Shown here in pieces: positions 16,012-23,818 of a DNA stretch of 46,964 nt. Numbering within the stretch: the stretch's first letter is position 1; each line of letters begins with the position of its first letter. The stretch covers positions 1 through 46,964 of the forward strand of contig CABQAZ010000012.1 of the NCBI GenBank assembly GCA_902462295.1, read 5' to 3'. Origin of the DNA: an uncultured Clostridium sp. (GTDB lineage Bacteria; Bacillota; Clostridia; TANB77; CAG-508). Under the pieces are notes generated by a model that saw only the letters and a program-made list of their open reading frames with translations, did no database searches and was not told the origin of the DNA. A program made the translations under genes and the position numbers.

Positions 16012-16839
16012 TTAATATTTTTCAAATTCGACCATTCTACTTTTAAAAAAATCATAAAAATACCTTACATTTTCAAGTTCACTCCATTTTTGAACTTTGA
16101 AATCCTCTGTGTCTAAATTATAAATTTTAGCATTTAAAATGCCTAACATAAATGGCGAGTGTGTTGCTATTATAAATTGAATACCTAAATATCTAGCCAT
16201 TTTATTTATTTCTTCTGCAAGTTTTACTTGGTTTTGTGGAGATAATGAAACTTCAGGCTCATCTAATAAATATAGTCTATCTGGTTCAATATTATCTTCT
16301 AAAATTTGCAATGTTGTTTCTCCATTAGAATATTTATCTTGTGAAAATTCAAATCTTGCAAACTGTTTTCCACCCTCTTTAGTTTTCAGAAATTCTTTAG
16401 CATTTTGCAAACCTCTTTCTCTTGCTAAATTACTTTCTATACTTTCTTGTAGCACTGCATCTTGCTGAATTTTCCTTATTTCATATAAAATTTCTTCGCT
16501 TTTTATATATCTACTATTTTCTGGTACCCTATTTATTTTTCTACCATATTCGTTTTCTCCTAGTTCATATTCACAATTATATGCATAATTTTCAAAATAA
16601 TCTAATGTCCCAATAACTTTTGGATTATCTCTTTCTTTTCCTTTTAAATTCAATTTATGCGCTATAATATTCAATATTGTTGACTTTCCAGAACCATTAT
16701 TTCCATATAATACTGTTATATTATCAAATATAAATATATCTGGATCTTTATTTTTCAGTACATTAAAAGGATATATATTTGTATTTGCATTTTTATCATT
16801 ACTTAATTTAAATGTTTTTAGATATATCATTATTTCCAT
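16012..16839 (-). CDS. AAA family ATPase (SMC/RecF-like, AAA_15/21)
   Basis: A single-domain ABC-type ATPase of about 275 residues: Walker A VLYGNNGSGKST near residue 45, signature-like FSQDKYSNGETTLQIL near 170, Walker B LYLLDEPEVSLSP near 195, and the switch His in IIATHSPFMLGIL. This compact type occurs alone or in defence and stress operons; a role cannot be assigned. Two starts are possible: ATG 16839, with GGAG only 4 bases away, or ATG 16830, which overlaps the NTPase stop as TAATG. Either way it is coupled to that gene. Confidence 0.85.
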   Translation of the reverse strand: MEIMIYLKTFKLSNDKNANTNIYPFNVLKNKDPDIFIFDNITVLYGNNGSGKSTILNIIAHKLNLKGKERDNPKVIGTLDYFENYAYNCEYELGENEYGRKINRVPENSRYIKSEEILYEIRKIQQDAVLQESIESNLARERGLQNAKEFLKTKEGGKQFARFEFSQDKYSNGETTLQILEDNIEPDRLYLLDEPEVSLSPQNQVKLAEEINKMARYLGIQFIIATHSPFMLGILNAKIYNLDTEDFKVQKWSELENVRYFYDFFKSRMVEFEKY

Positions 16840-17360
16840 ACATCTCCATTGATATGTTTTGTTAGTGCCATTATAAAAGCATTTCTTGTTAAATCTATTC
16901 TTGATACTTCATCTTTTGTCAAAAAGCTAATTCCACCTTTTCCTTTTCCTAATTCTTTTCCACTGAATATTTTATCCATAACTTTTCCAAGCTCTGTTTC
17001 TTTTATCTCATCTATGTACTTATCTGGAATCGGAAATCCTTGACTTGTTCCTATGCTTTGAAATCCTTCAGAATCTTCTATAACTACTGCATTTATATCA
17101 ATCCATTCTCCTAGCAAATCTGTAATTCCAGCTTCACTTGATATATAAAAATCCGCTTCTATATTATTATTTATAGCATATTCTTTTAAATTCTTTACTC
17201 TGTTTTTAGCACCTTGAAGTATTTCTTCATTTATTGGTTGGTCTCCCACATTTGAATTTACTGATATTCCTTCTATTTCGACATTATCAAAATATTTTTC
17301 AAATGCTTGCTTTGCACCTTCTATTTTTCCTGGATTTTTTGTTCCCATTAATATTTTCAT
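16830..17360 (-). CDS. Inosine/xanthosine triphosphatase, DUF84/YjjX family
   Basis: A 176-residue enzyme that hydrolyses non-canonical purine triphosphates to keep them out of nucleic acids. Seen: MKILMGTKNPGKIEGAKQAF at the start (the nucleotide-binding SxNPxK motif), VNSNVGDQPINEEILQGAKNRV, YISSEAGITDLLG, and a Gly-rich GKELGKGKGGISFLT near the end. ATG 17360 is chosen over GTG 17369, because the GGAG site is 11 bases from the ATG and too close to the GTG. It starts inside the stop of a 28-codon frame and ends overlapping the ATPase gene. Confidence 0.85.
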   Translation of the reverse strand: MKILMGTKNPGKIEGAKQAFEKYFDNVEIEGISVNSNVGDQPINEEILQGAKNRVKNLKEYAINNNIEADFYISSEAGITDLLGEWIDINAVVIEDSEGFQSIGTSQGFPIPDKYIDEIKETELGKVMDKIFSGKELGKGKGGISFLTKDEVSRIDLTRNAFIMALTKHINGDVWK

Positions 17361-17443
17361 TTGCCCCACATCTCCTTTATATATCTATAAATTTCTCCCC
17401 AATTATTAACTTCTTTAATGTACTTACTTTCTTCTATTTTCAT
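17357..17443 (-). CDS. Possible 28-residue coupled small ORF
   Basis: An ATG-to-TGA frame (MKIEESKYIKEVNNWGEIY...) ends in an ATGA overlap with the NTPase start, and the NTPase Shine-Dalgarno lies inside it. No strong ribosome site precedes it. It could be a small leader peptide or the leftover N-terminus of a lost gene. Confidence 0.3.
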   Translation of the reverse strand: MKIEESKYIKEVNNWGEIYRYIKEMWGK

Positions 17444-17456
17444 TAAATTTGTATCT

Positions 17457-18008
17457 CTAACATATAATGTTTTTACTTTTTAAATTATATCTATTTATAT
17501 TATCAGTTGTAGCAAATCCATTTTTTTCTTTTACTTTCTCAAGAAATACAATTCCATCTAAATGATCACATTCATGTTGAACAAGTCTTGCAAAAAATCC
17601 ATTTAGTTGTTTTACTATTTTTTCTCCATTTTCATTATAGTAAGTTAATTCTATATTTTTATACCTTTCTACTTTTCCTCTAATTGTAGGCACACTCATA
17701 CATCCTTCATATTGTACATCTGTATCTTTTGATAATTTCTTCCAAGTTGGATTTATCATTGCTGTTAATGGTATTTCTTCTGCATCATTATACTTTATAT
17801 TTTCTTTCTTTGCTCCTACTACAATTATTCTTTTATCTATACCTATTTGTGGTGCAGAAATTCCTAACCCCGTTCCAAACTCTAATGTTGATTTCAGATC
17901 TTCTATAATTTCTAAAATATTGTTATTTATATTTTTTATATCTATTTCTCCACATTCTTTTTCAAGAATTGGGTCTCCTACTTCTCTTACTTTTAAAACT
18001 TTCCCCAT
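17457..18008 (-). CDS. def: Peptide deformylase
   Basis: Removes the N-formyl group from new proteins. All three motifs are present: GLGISAPQIG, EGCMSVP (with Met where Leu is usual) and the metal site QHECDHLDG. Its 183 residues match the family. A C-terminal tail (ATTDNINRYNLKSKNIIC) extends slightly past the usual end. ATG 18008 is preferred to 18053 because AAGGA lies just before it and the upstream extension is not family-like. Given the accessory surroundings it may be a second copy in this genome. Confidence 0.92.
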   Translation of the reverse strand: MGKVLKVREVGDPILEKECGEIDIKNINNNILEIIEDLKSTLEFGTGLGISAPQIGIDKRIIVVGAKKENIKYNDAEEIPLTAMINPTWKKLSKDTDVQYEGCMSVPTIRGKVERYKNIELTYYNENGEKIVKQLNGFFARLVQHECDHLDGIVFLEKVKEKNGFATTDNINRYNLKSKNIIC

Positions 18009-18264
18009 ACTATTCCTTCTTTCTGAACTATTCTCAAAATGTAATAAGTTCAATTTTCATTTGCTGTATAAAATGTTTATCGTGTTAAATCAAAATATCT
18101 GCTATTTTTATATCATAAATCAACAATTTTTCATAGTATTTTACCAATATTTTTAAAACATATTTATTACTCATACTTATGTAGCATGAAATTTTGCTCC
18201 TTTTCTTTAAATTTGAAAAATAACCTAAAGCATATTAGGATTGGTATCGCGGATTATTATTTTT

Positions 18265-18825
18265 TTATATATTCTTATTTCTTATATAATCTCCTTTAAA
18301 CTCACTTGCTAATATATCCATTTCAATGCTATCATAATATTTACCATTAATATATTTGCAATCTCTTCTCCTTCCATACTCTTTGAATCCGCATTTGGTG
18401 TAGCACTTTAATGCTCTTTCATTAAAACTCATTAAATCCAGTTTTATATTATTCAAATTCAAATAATTAAAACCATAATCTAATATCATTTTAATTGCTT
18501 CTGTTCCATATCCTTCATTTCTGTAATCTTTGTCCCCTATAAATATTCCTAAAGTAGCTGTTCTATTAATGGAATCATAATTTTCTAATGATACTGTGCC
18601 TATTAACTTATCTTCTTTTAATGTTATTATAAAAAAGTTATAATTTTTGTTTAAATTTTCTTCAAAATATTGTTTTTCTCTTTCTAATGTTGTTATGTAT
18701 GCACTTCTTCCAAGATAATCTGTTGTTTCAAAATCATTCAACCATTCTGTAAATTTTTCTATATCTTCATTATTTCGTGGTGATAAATAAATTCTTTCTC
18801 CTATTAATTTTTTAAAATATTTCAT
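18265..18825 (-). CDS. GNAT acetyltransferase (RimJ/RimL type)
   Basis: A 186-residue GNAT protein. The start GERIYLSPRNNEDIEKFTEWLND is typical of the RimJ/RimL/SpeG branch. The acetyl-CoA loop is GIFIGDKDYRNEGYGTEAIKMIL near residue 95, and NERALKCYTKCGFKEYG is motif B. Substrate unknown: ribosomal protein, aminoglycoside or polyamine are all possible. It heads the downstream end of a run of three acetyltransferase genes. RBS AAAGGAG precedes ATG 18825. Confidence 0.85.
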   Translation of the reverse strand: MKYFKKLIGERIYLSPRNNEDIEKFTEWLNDFETTDYLGRSAYITTLEREKQYFEENLNKNYNFFIITLKEDKLIGTVSLENYDSINRTATLGIFIGDKDYRNEGYGTEAIKMILDYGFNYLNLNNIKLDLMSFNERALKCYTKCGFKEYGRRRDCKYINGKYYDSIEMDILASEFKGDYIRNKNI

Positions 18826-18842
18826 TCCTATCAGCTCCTTTT

Positions 18843-19307
18843 TTATATTTTCATTGAATATGCTATATTTTTTACCTTAAATCCAAATTGTTCATACATC
18901 TTTATCGCACTTACATTTTCTTCATTTACTGTTAAATATATATCTGTGCAATCATTTTCTTTTCCATATTGTTTTACATGTTTTAATAACTGTGTTCCTA
19001 TTCCTTTTCCTCTATTTTTTTCATCTATACATATTGCTTCGATTTGTAGTTGTTTTCTATATCTCATATTAGGATTATTCTTTTCTTTTATATTAAAAGT
19101 GATGTATCCTGCAATTTCATCTTCTATCTTTGCTACGAATATTTCCTTAGCTTGTATCATTTTTTCAAAATTTTCTTTACTGATTACCTCTTCTACACTT
19201 AAAAATAAATCTGGTCTCCAATTCACATGTAATTCATGAACTTGTTTTGCTAATTCATTTATTCTATTAAAATCTTCTATTTGGGGAATTTTTATTGTTA
19301 TTTTCAT
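18843..19307 (-). CDS. GNAT acetyltransferase
   Basis: A 154-residue GNAT protein: QIEDFNRINELAKQVHELHVNWRPDLF near the start, the acetyl-CoA pyrophosphate loop IDEKNRGKGIGTQLLKHV near residue 95, and NVSAIKMYEQFGFKVK at the end. It ends 17 bases before the next acetyltransferase begins, so they share a transcript. RBS AAGGAGTG precedes ATG 19307. Substrate unknown. Confidence 0.85.
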   Translation of the reverse strand: MKITIKIPQIEDFNRINELAKQVHELHVNWRPDLFLSVEEVISKENFEKMIQAKEIFVAKIEDEIAGYITFNIKEKNNPNMRYRKQLQIEAICIDEKNRGKGIGTQLLKHVKQYGKENDCTDIYLTVNEENVSAIKMYEQFGFKVKNIAYSMKI

Positions 19308-19324
19308 TCTTTTTTCACTCCTTA

Positions 19325-19397
19325 TAAATCAAATTTTTCTTTTATTATTGTTGCAAATTCTTTAGCTGATAAATTTCCATTATTAATTTTATTAAAT
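19325..19397 (-). pseudogene. Short gene remnant (C-terminal end)
   Basis: After a TGA near 19396 the minus strand reads a plausible protein tail (NNGNLSAKEFATIIKEKFDL) that stops with TAA just before the acetyltransferase ribosome site. It has no start and no recognised family; probably the end of a deleted gene. Confidence 0.3.
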
Positions 19398-19410
19398 CAT
19401 TTTATCTTTT

Positions 19411-19965
19411 TTATAAATTATATTTGTAAAAAACTTCATCATATCCTACATCCAGTTTATAGAATTTCTGCTCCCAATTATCAAGTTCTCCTCCCCAACT
19501 TTCATATATCTTTCGAGCATTATTATTATCTTTTAAAACTCCAATTATATATTTTCTAGCACCATTTTTTCTTGCCCAATCTTCAAAAATATTTTTTAAT
19601 TTTGTACCTATTCCTTTCCCTTGATAGTTTGGATTTATATATAATCCAACTAAGTCAGCAAAATCTCCTTCTAAAAAATGTTCATAAGTTGATTTTATAG
19701 TACCATTTATTGCTCCTACAATTATACCTTTACATTCAGCAACATAGCATAATCTCTCATTATCATTATAGAATTTATCAGCAAAGCTTTTAATTCTGTT
19801 CTCTGTTTCTTTTTCTCTATTAATAAATACTTCTTCTGGAAAAATATTTTTATAAGCATCTCGCCAAACAAAATTTATGAATTCGATATACTGTTTGGCA
19901 TCATCTTTTATTACTTTTCTAACTAAAATAAAATCATTTGATGTAGTTTTAATTTTTATGTCCAT
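19411..19965 (-). CDS. GNAT acetyltransferase
   Basis: A 184-residue GNAT protein: ILVRKVIKDDAKQYIEFINFVWRD at the start, YVAECKGIIVGAI, the acetyl-CoA loop LYINPNYQGKGIGTKLKNIF near residue 118, and NNARKIYESWGGEL as motif B. It is the first of three acetyltransferase genes. A terminator hairpin (19989-20036) lies only 24 bases before its start, and a structured stretch precedes that. So it either has its own promoter very close by or is under attenuation. Confidence 0.85.
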   Translation of the reverse strand: MDIKIKTTSNDFILVRKVIKDDAKQYIEFINFVWRDAYKNIFPEEVFINREKETENRIKSFADKFYNDNERLCYVAECKGIIVGAINGTIKSTYEHFLEGDFADLVGLYINPNYQGKGIGTKLKNIFEDWARKNGARKYIIGVLKDNNNARKIYESWGGELDNWEQKFYKLDVGYDEVFYKYNL

Positions 19966-19988
19966 AAATTTTCATCTCCTTATATAAT

Positions 19989-20036
19989 AAAAAGCCTCAC
20001 AAAAGAATCTTTTAAGACTCCTTTGCAAGACTTTTT
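19989..20036 (-). terminator. Terminator in front of the acetyltransferase gene
   Basis: Long imperfect hairpin AAAAAGTCTTGCAAAGGAG.../CTTTTGTGAGGCTTTTT with a T run on the minus strand. It lies 170 bases after the gene at 20206 and 24 bases before the start at 19965. The stretch 20040-20140 upstream also folds (GTAACA/TGTTAC and AGTTTA/TAAACT stems). The region may be an attenuator or a small RNA. Confidence 0.6.
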
Positions 20037-20205
20037 ATATCTTACTTTATAAGTGTAAGTAACATTTCTATTTCTGTTACCCTTTACCGCTCAAAGTTTA
20101 TTACTTCTAGGTAAACTCTTAAATTATGTTTTTAATTTTAACATATTATTGTAAATCTGTCAAATTCAAATTTTACATAATTTCATATTATTTTTTAAAG
20201 ATAAT

Positions 20206-20475
20206 TTATAATTTCCTTAATTTTACTTCTATATTTTTCTTGACTCCCTCATCTTCTTGATCTTTAAGTACAAATCTATCATACCCTCTTTTTACCAGTA
20301 TTTCATATGCTTTCCATACTTCTTTAGGAATCTCCATTTTTATTTGCCAACCTTTTTCTTCTTCTTTAAAATTATCTATTACAATATTTTTAATATTGTA
20401 TATTGAATCCACATCATCAACAGTACATTTTCTTATCTTTATATTTTTGTTAAAAGATTCATAGTTCATTTTCAT
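20206..20475 (-). CDS. Small protein with a GNAT-like N-terminus
   Basis: About 89 residues. The first 35 (NIKIRKCTVDDVDSIYNIKN) look like the first strand and helix of a GNAT domain, but the rest of the fold is missing. The second half (MEIPKEVWKAYEILVKRGYDRFVLKD, then a basic tail) is unrelated to GNAT. It may be the product of a deletion that joined two genes. It follows the gene at 20491 closely. ATG 20475 sits 7 bases after an AGGTG site. Confidence 0.5.
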   Translation of the reverse strand: MKMNYESFNKNIKIRKCTVDDVDSIYNIKNIVIDNFKEEEKGWQIKMEIPKEVWKAYEILVKRGYDRFVLKDQEDEGVKKNIEVKLRKL

Positions 20476-20490
20476 ACTTTTCACCTGCCT

Positions 20491-21132
20491 TTACATAGTT
20501 AATAAAGAATTTTCTTGTATAGGAATAAGTCTAGTTTTTATGGTATTTATAAAAGCACATTTATGCTCTATTTTAAATATTTCAGTATCTGTTATTAATT
20601 TATAATTTATATATAAATCCGGAATAAACTCATACTTATCACTTTCAAAATTACCATATTGAGTATCACTTTCTGTATAACTACCCTTTAACATATTATA
20701 TAAAAGTTTCCATCTATCGCATGAACCAACATCAATTTCTTTTGTACTATCTACACCATTATATATGGCATCCTCATTCATATCTATCCTCGTCGATTTA
20801 ATACCTATACTATCATACAAGTTTTGTAATATACCATCATTAAAATATTGTTCTAATGCTATACTAATACATTTTTCAATATCAGTATTTTTATTTATAA
20901 CCATTAATCTAACGGGATTATTGTCTTTATAAAAAACAATAGCATTATGCTTATTACTTATATTAATATTTTGATTACTAACAGTTATTATACAATTACA
21001 ATTTCTTATTATTTTATACTCATCAAATGCAATTTTATTATTTTCAAATCCATCAACAAAAGCACCATTAAAACATTCGTAATGATTGTCATATTGCTCT
21101 GTCCATAAATCTATGCTCTTAATTATTTTCAT
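20491..21132 (-). CDS. Hypothetical protein (213 aa)
   Basis: I do not recognise this protein. It is soluble, with alternating strands and helices and an Asn/Asp-rich composition. Segments such as NAIVFYKDNNPVRLMVINKNTDIEKCISIALEQYFN suggest an alpha/beta domain. ATG 21132 is chosen over TTG 21141 because AAGGA lies at the right distance. It lies between the frameshifted phosphotransferase (20 bases upstream) and the gene at 20206, in the same run. Confidence 0.6.
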   Translation of the reverse strand: MKIIKSIDLWTEQYDNHYECFNGAFVDGFENNKIAFDEYKIIRNCNCIITVSNQNINISNKHNAIVFYKDNNPVRLMVINKNTDIEKCISIALEQYFNDGILQNLYDSIGIKSTRIDMNEDAIYNGVDSTKEIDVGSCDRWKLLYNMLKGSYTESDTQYGNFESDKYEFIPDLYINYKLITDTEIFKIEHKCAFINTIKTRLIPIQENSLLTM

Positions 21133-21152
21133 AAATATCAATCCTTCTATCT

Positions 21153-22152
21153 TTATATTTCATCTTCTTCAAATATTCCATTCCAGAAATTAACATAGCT
21201 AAATTCTAGTCCTTTTTTACTATCATTATACCAAAATTTATCTTCTTCAGATGCTTCCCCTTGACTAATTAAATAACTTATTTGCAAAATTCCCATTGCA
21301 TTAGCAATATCAAAGAATATTGGAAATACTTCTTTTTCATAATCAGTCAATTTATTATATTTTTCATATTCTTTCAAAAATCATCTTTGTTTTACTTCTT
21401 GTTTCTTTAATACTCTCTGGATTTAAACACAAATTACAAGAACTCACTGCCAAATCTACAATTCTAGGCAAGTAATTAGATACTGCAAAATCTATTATCC
21501 ATAATTTTCCGTTATTATCTTTCATAACGTTAGTGCTTATTATATCTCCATGTATAAAAGCATGTGGTAATTTTTTCATATCAACACCTTTAAAACGAAT
21601 CAATAATTCACTTAATTTTTTATAATCTCTTTCATTTAAATATTGTTTTTTATCTTCAAACTCTTCTATAAAATTTACAATTGCCCATTTATCATATATG
21701 AACTCTGAATTTAATTGCTGTCTATGTATATTTGCCATTTGCCTTATAATTTCTTTTATTTCACCTTCATTTGGAATAATTCCTAAATCAAAAAAACTAT
21801 TACCATTTATGTACTCAAACAAACATAATCTATATTTCACACCCTCTACTTCAATTATACATTCACTTTTATTATTTGTTTTATACAACTTTGGTGTGTT
21901 TATATCAGTTGTTTCTGCTAATTCAATTCTATCAATATAATTTTTACAATCTTTATCTGTTCTTCCTTTATGAAATATTTTTACACAATATTTCCCTGTT
22001 GTTGTTTCTAATATATAATTAAAATCTTCATAACCTACAGTAATTATTGTTTCAGAAATATATTCTCCCAAATCATACTCATTGCATATCAACCTTGAAA
22101 TTTTACTTAAGTCGGTGTTTAAATTAATCCTCTCTTTAAATTCTTGTTCCAT
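21153..22152 (-). pseudogene. Aminoglycoside-phosphotransferase-family kinase, frameshifted
   Basis: Residues 1-262 form an APH/choline-kinase-type fold: ILETTTGKYCVKIFHKG is the ATP-binding Lys region, HAFIHGDIISTNVMKDNNGKLWIIDFAVS holds the catalytic HGD and metal-binding DF. The frame then stops (21364), while the next frame continues the family's C-terminal helices (KEYEKYNKLTDYEKEVFPIFFDIANAMGI) to 21153. At the junction the minus strand reads GATTTTTGAAAG. Removing one T restores MILKEYEKYN, so a T4-to-T5 slip explains the break. It could be a mutation, a phase-variable switch or a sequencing error. Substrate unknown. Confidence 0.8.
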
Positions 22153-22158
22153 TAACTC

Positions 22159-22491
22159 TTACTCCTCCATATACCATTGTTTTAAGAATACACATTTGTT
22201 GTTTTCATTTAATTTTATTTGATATATCATGTCATACGATATTGTATCTTTCAAAATAAAGTTAACAATACAGCATTCATCGTTTTCACATAGTATGTTG
22301 AACTCAATATCACTTGAGTTTTGTTCTCCTATCTCTTCCCACATTTTTCTAACTTCTTTTATAGTATTTATTTTCTCTGTAGGTGTTTCATAATACTCTA
22401 CATTTTCGACAAATAGGTTAACGATGTTTTCTATATTTTTCTGTTTCCAATTATTTAGTAATTCCACACACCATTTATAATAATCTCTCAT
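22159..22491 (-). CDS. NTF2/SnoaL-like protein
   Basis: A 110-residue NTF2-like fold: WCVELLNNWKQKNIENIVNLFVENVEYYETPTEKINTIKEVRKMWEEI, with helices leading into the cone-shaped sheet, then strands ending in CVFLKQWYMEE. Such proteins are small hydrolases, isomerases or ligand binders; nothing shows which. It starts the run towards the phosphotransferase, whose ATG lies 7 bases after its stop. RBS AGGAGA precedes ATG 22491. Confidence 0.75.
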   Translation of the reverse strand: MRDYYKWCVELLNNWKQKNIENIVNLFVENVEYYETPTEKINTIKEVRKMWEEIGEQNSSDIEFNILCENDECCIVNFILKDTISYDMIYQIKLNENNKCVFLKQWYMEE

Positions 22492-22698
22492 ATTCTATTC
22501 TCCTAATCTTTACTGTATATAATTTACCATAAATTCCTTAATTTTACAATTAAATCGCCAATATTTCAAAAATTTTGACCTATAAAAAATAAGCATCAGT
22601 ACATATCTACTGACACCTAATTTTATAAAGATTCTCTAAAACTAATTTTAATAAATTTTCTCTAAAATTTGAAACACTTAGCTTTTCTTCATATCTAC

Positions 22699-22827
22699 CT
22701 ACCGGCACAACTCATCCCTGTTATGCTCACAGTAAATACACTCTTCAATGTTCAATTTATCTAAATATGTTTTTGGATTATATTCAAGTAATACTCCACC
22801 TATATCAAATATTATATTTTTTATCAT
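22699..22827 (-). pseudogene. HAD-family phosphatase, N-terminal remnant
   Basis: A 42-codon frame starts MIKNIIFDIGGVLLEYNPK, the first motif of HAD phosphatases with its nucleophile Asp, then turns into an unrelated tail (CIYCEHNRDELCR) and stops. About 150 residues of the enzyme are missing. RBS GGGAGA and ATG are intact. It overlaps no other gene and fills the end of the 347-base gap between 22491 and 22839. Confidence 0.65.
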
Positions 22828-22838
22828 TATTTTCTCCC

Positions 22839-23579
22839 TTAATCTATAATTAGTTCTGCTACACATAATTTATGGTCAAATCGTGTTTCTATAATCTCAT
22901 AGTAATTGTGTTTTATATCTTTTGTTGTTAATATATAATCTATTTGTTTATCTTTTCTAGTTTTTTCATTTTCATAAACACATCTCATTTTGTCCTTTAA
23001 TTTTGAAAATAATTCAAATATATTTGTATAATTAAAATCTCCCATTAGTATTACATTCTTTCCAGTTTTTATCATATCTAAAATTTTGTCTTCTAATTTT
23101 TCATATATTTCTTTATATTTTAATGGACTTTCTCCAAATATATGAAATGGCAAACAATGTCCTGCAATTACTACTGTATTTATTTCTTCTATTTGAGATA
23201 TGTTAAATCCCTTATCATGAGACCAATATGTAACTGTATCTGTCTTCTTATATATCAAATTCGGATTTTCTAATATATACTTTTCATTATTATTTATTTT
23301 AAATTTTGAACATATTGCAACTCCCATTTTATCATTGTAATTCATATCTGATGGAGATAATGAAATTTCTTCACAATATTTTAATTTAGTATTTTCATTT
23401 ATATAATTTGCTAATGATTGTAAATTATTAGATTCTGTAATAGTTTCTTGCAAAGCAATTATATCTATATCATTTTTTACTATTTGTGTCTTTATATACT
23501 CGTAAGAATTCTGATTAATTTCCTTATTCTTTAAGTCTTGTCCTACATTCCAAGTAGCAATTTTTATTATATTTCCCAT
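22839..23579 (-). CDS. Endonuclease/exonuclease/phosphatase family protein
   Basis: A 246-residue EEP-fold protein. Seen: KIATWNVGQDL at the start, DIIALQET with the metal-binding Glu, VVIAGHCLPFH, VILMGDFNYTN with the catalytic Asp-Asn pair, and QIDYILTTKDI plus RFDHKLCVAEL with the final Asp-His. Members include DNase I-like nucleases and phosphodiesterases; the specific substrate cannot be read. No signal peptide. RBS AGGAGAT precedes ATG 23579. Confidence 0.85.
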   Translation of the reverse strand: MGNIIKIATWNVGQDLKNKEINQNSYEYIKTQIVKNDIDIIALQETITESNNLQSLANYINENTKLKYCEEISLSPSDMNYNDKMGVAICSKFKINNNEKYILENPNLIYKKTDTVTYWSHDKGFNISQIEEINTVVIAGHCLPFHIFGESPLKYKEIYEKLEDKILDMIKTGKNVILMGDFNYTNIFELFSKLKDKMRCVYENEKTRKDKQIDYILTTKDIKHNYYEIIETRFDHKLCVAELIID

Positions 23580-23584
23580 ATTAT

Positions 23585-23745
23585 TTATCTCCTATTATTT
23601 CAATTCCTGCATTCCATGCTTTCTTATAAAAAATACATTGAAATGTACGCACTCTGCATTTTATCTGCATAAAAATATTCCTTTAAGATGATTATTTTCT
23701 CTATGACTTGAATCTCCTTCTAAACCTCCTATTACTATATTAAGA
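23585..23745 (-). pseudogene. Two degraded coding fragments
   Basis: Minus-strand reading gives two protein-like tails without starts: IVIGGLEGDSSHRENNHLKG (ending FLCR and TAA near 23670) and CRVRTFQCIFYKKAWNAGIE (ending IIGDK, TAA near 23585). The stop of the second directly precedes the nuclease ATG. They appear to be leftovers of deleted genes; no family recognised. Confidence 0.35.
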
Positions 23746-23753
23746 GCCTGTAC

Positions 23754-23802
23754 GAAAAATTTTGCAATTTTTCTACACTTTATTCAATTCACCGAGTGAA
23801 TT
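23754..23802. repeat. Paired short palindromes
   Basis: GAAAAAT-TTTGCA-ATTTTTC (23754-23773) and AATTCAC-CGA-GTGAATT (23786-23802). They lie just after the ABC exporter stop and may end its transcript, although the T run is weak. The look is that of a dispersed intergenic repeat. Confidence 0.4.
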
Positions 23803-23818
23803 TCTGCATCATATTTGC

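Noticed and set aside
18230..18260. T-box-like sequence AGGATTGGTATCGCGG on the + strand
   Set aside because: No specifier stem or downstream + strand gene follows; the match is short and the T run may be chance.
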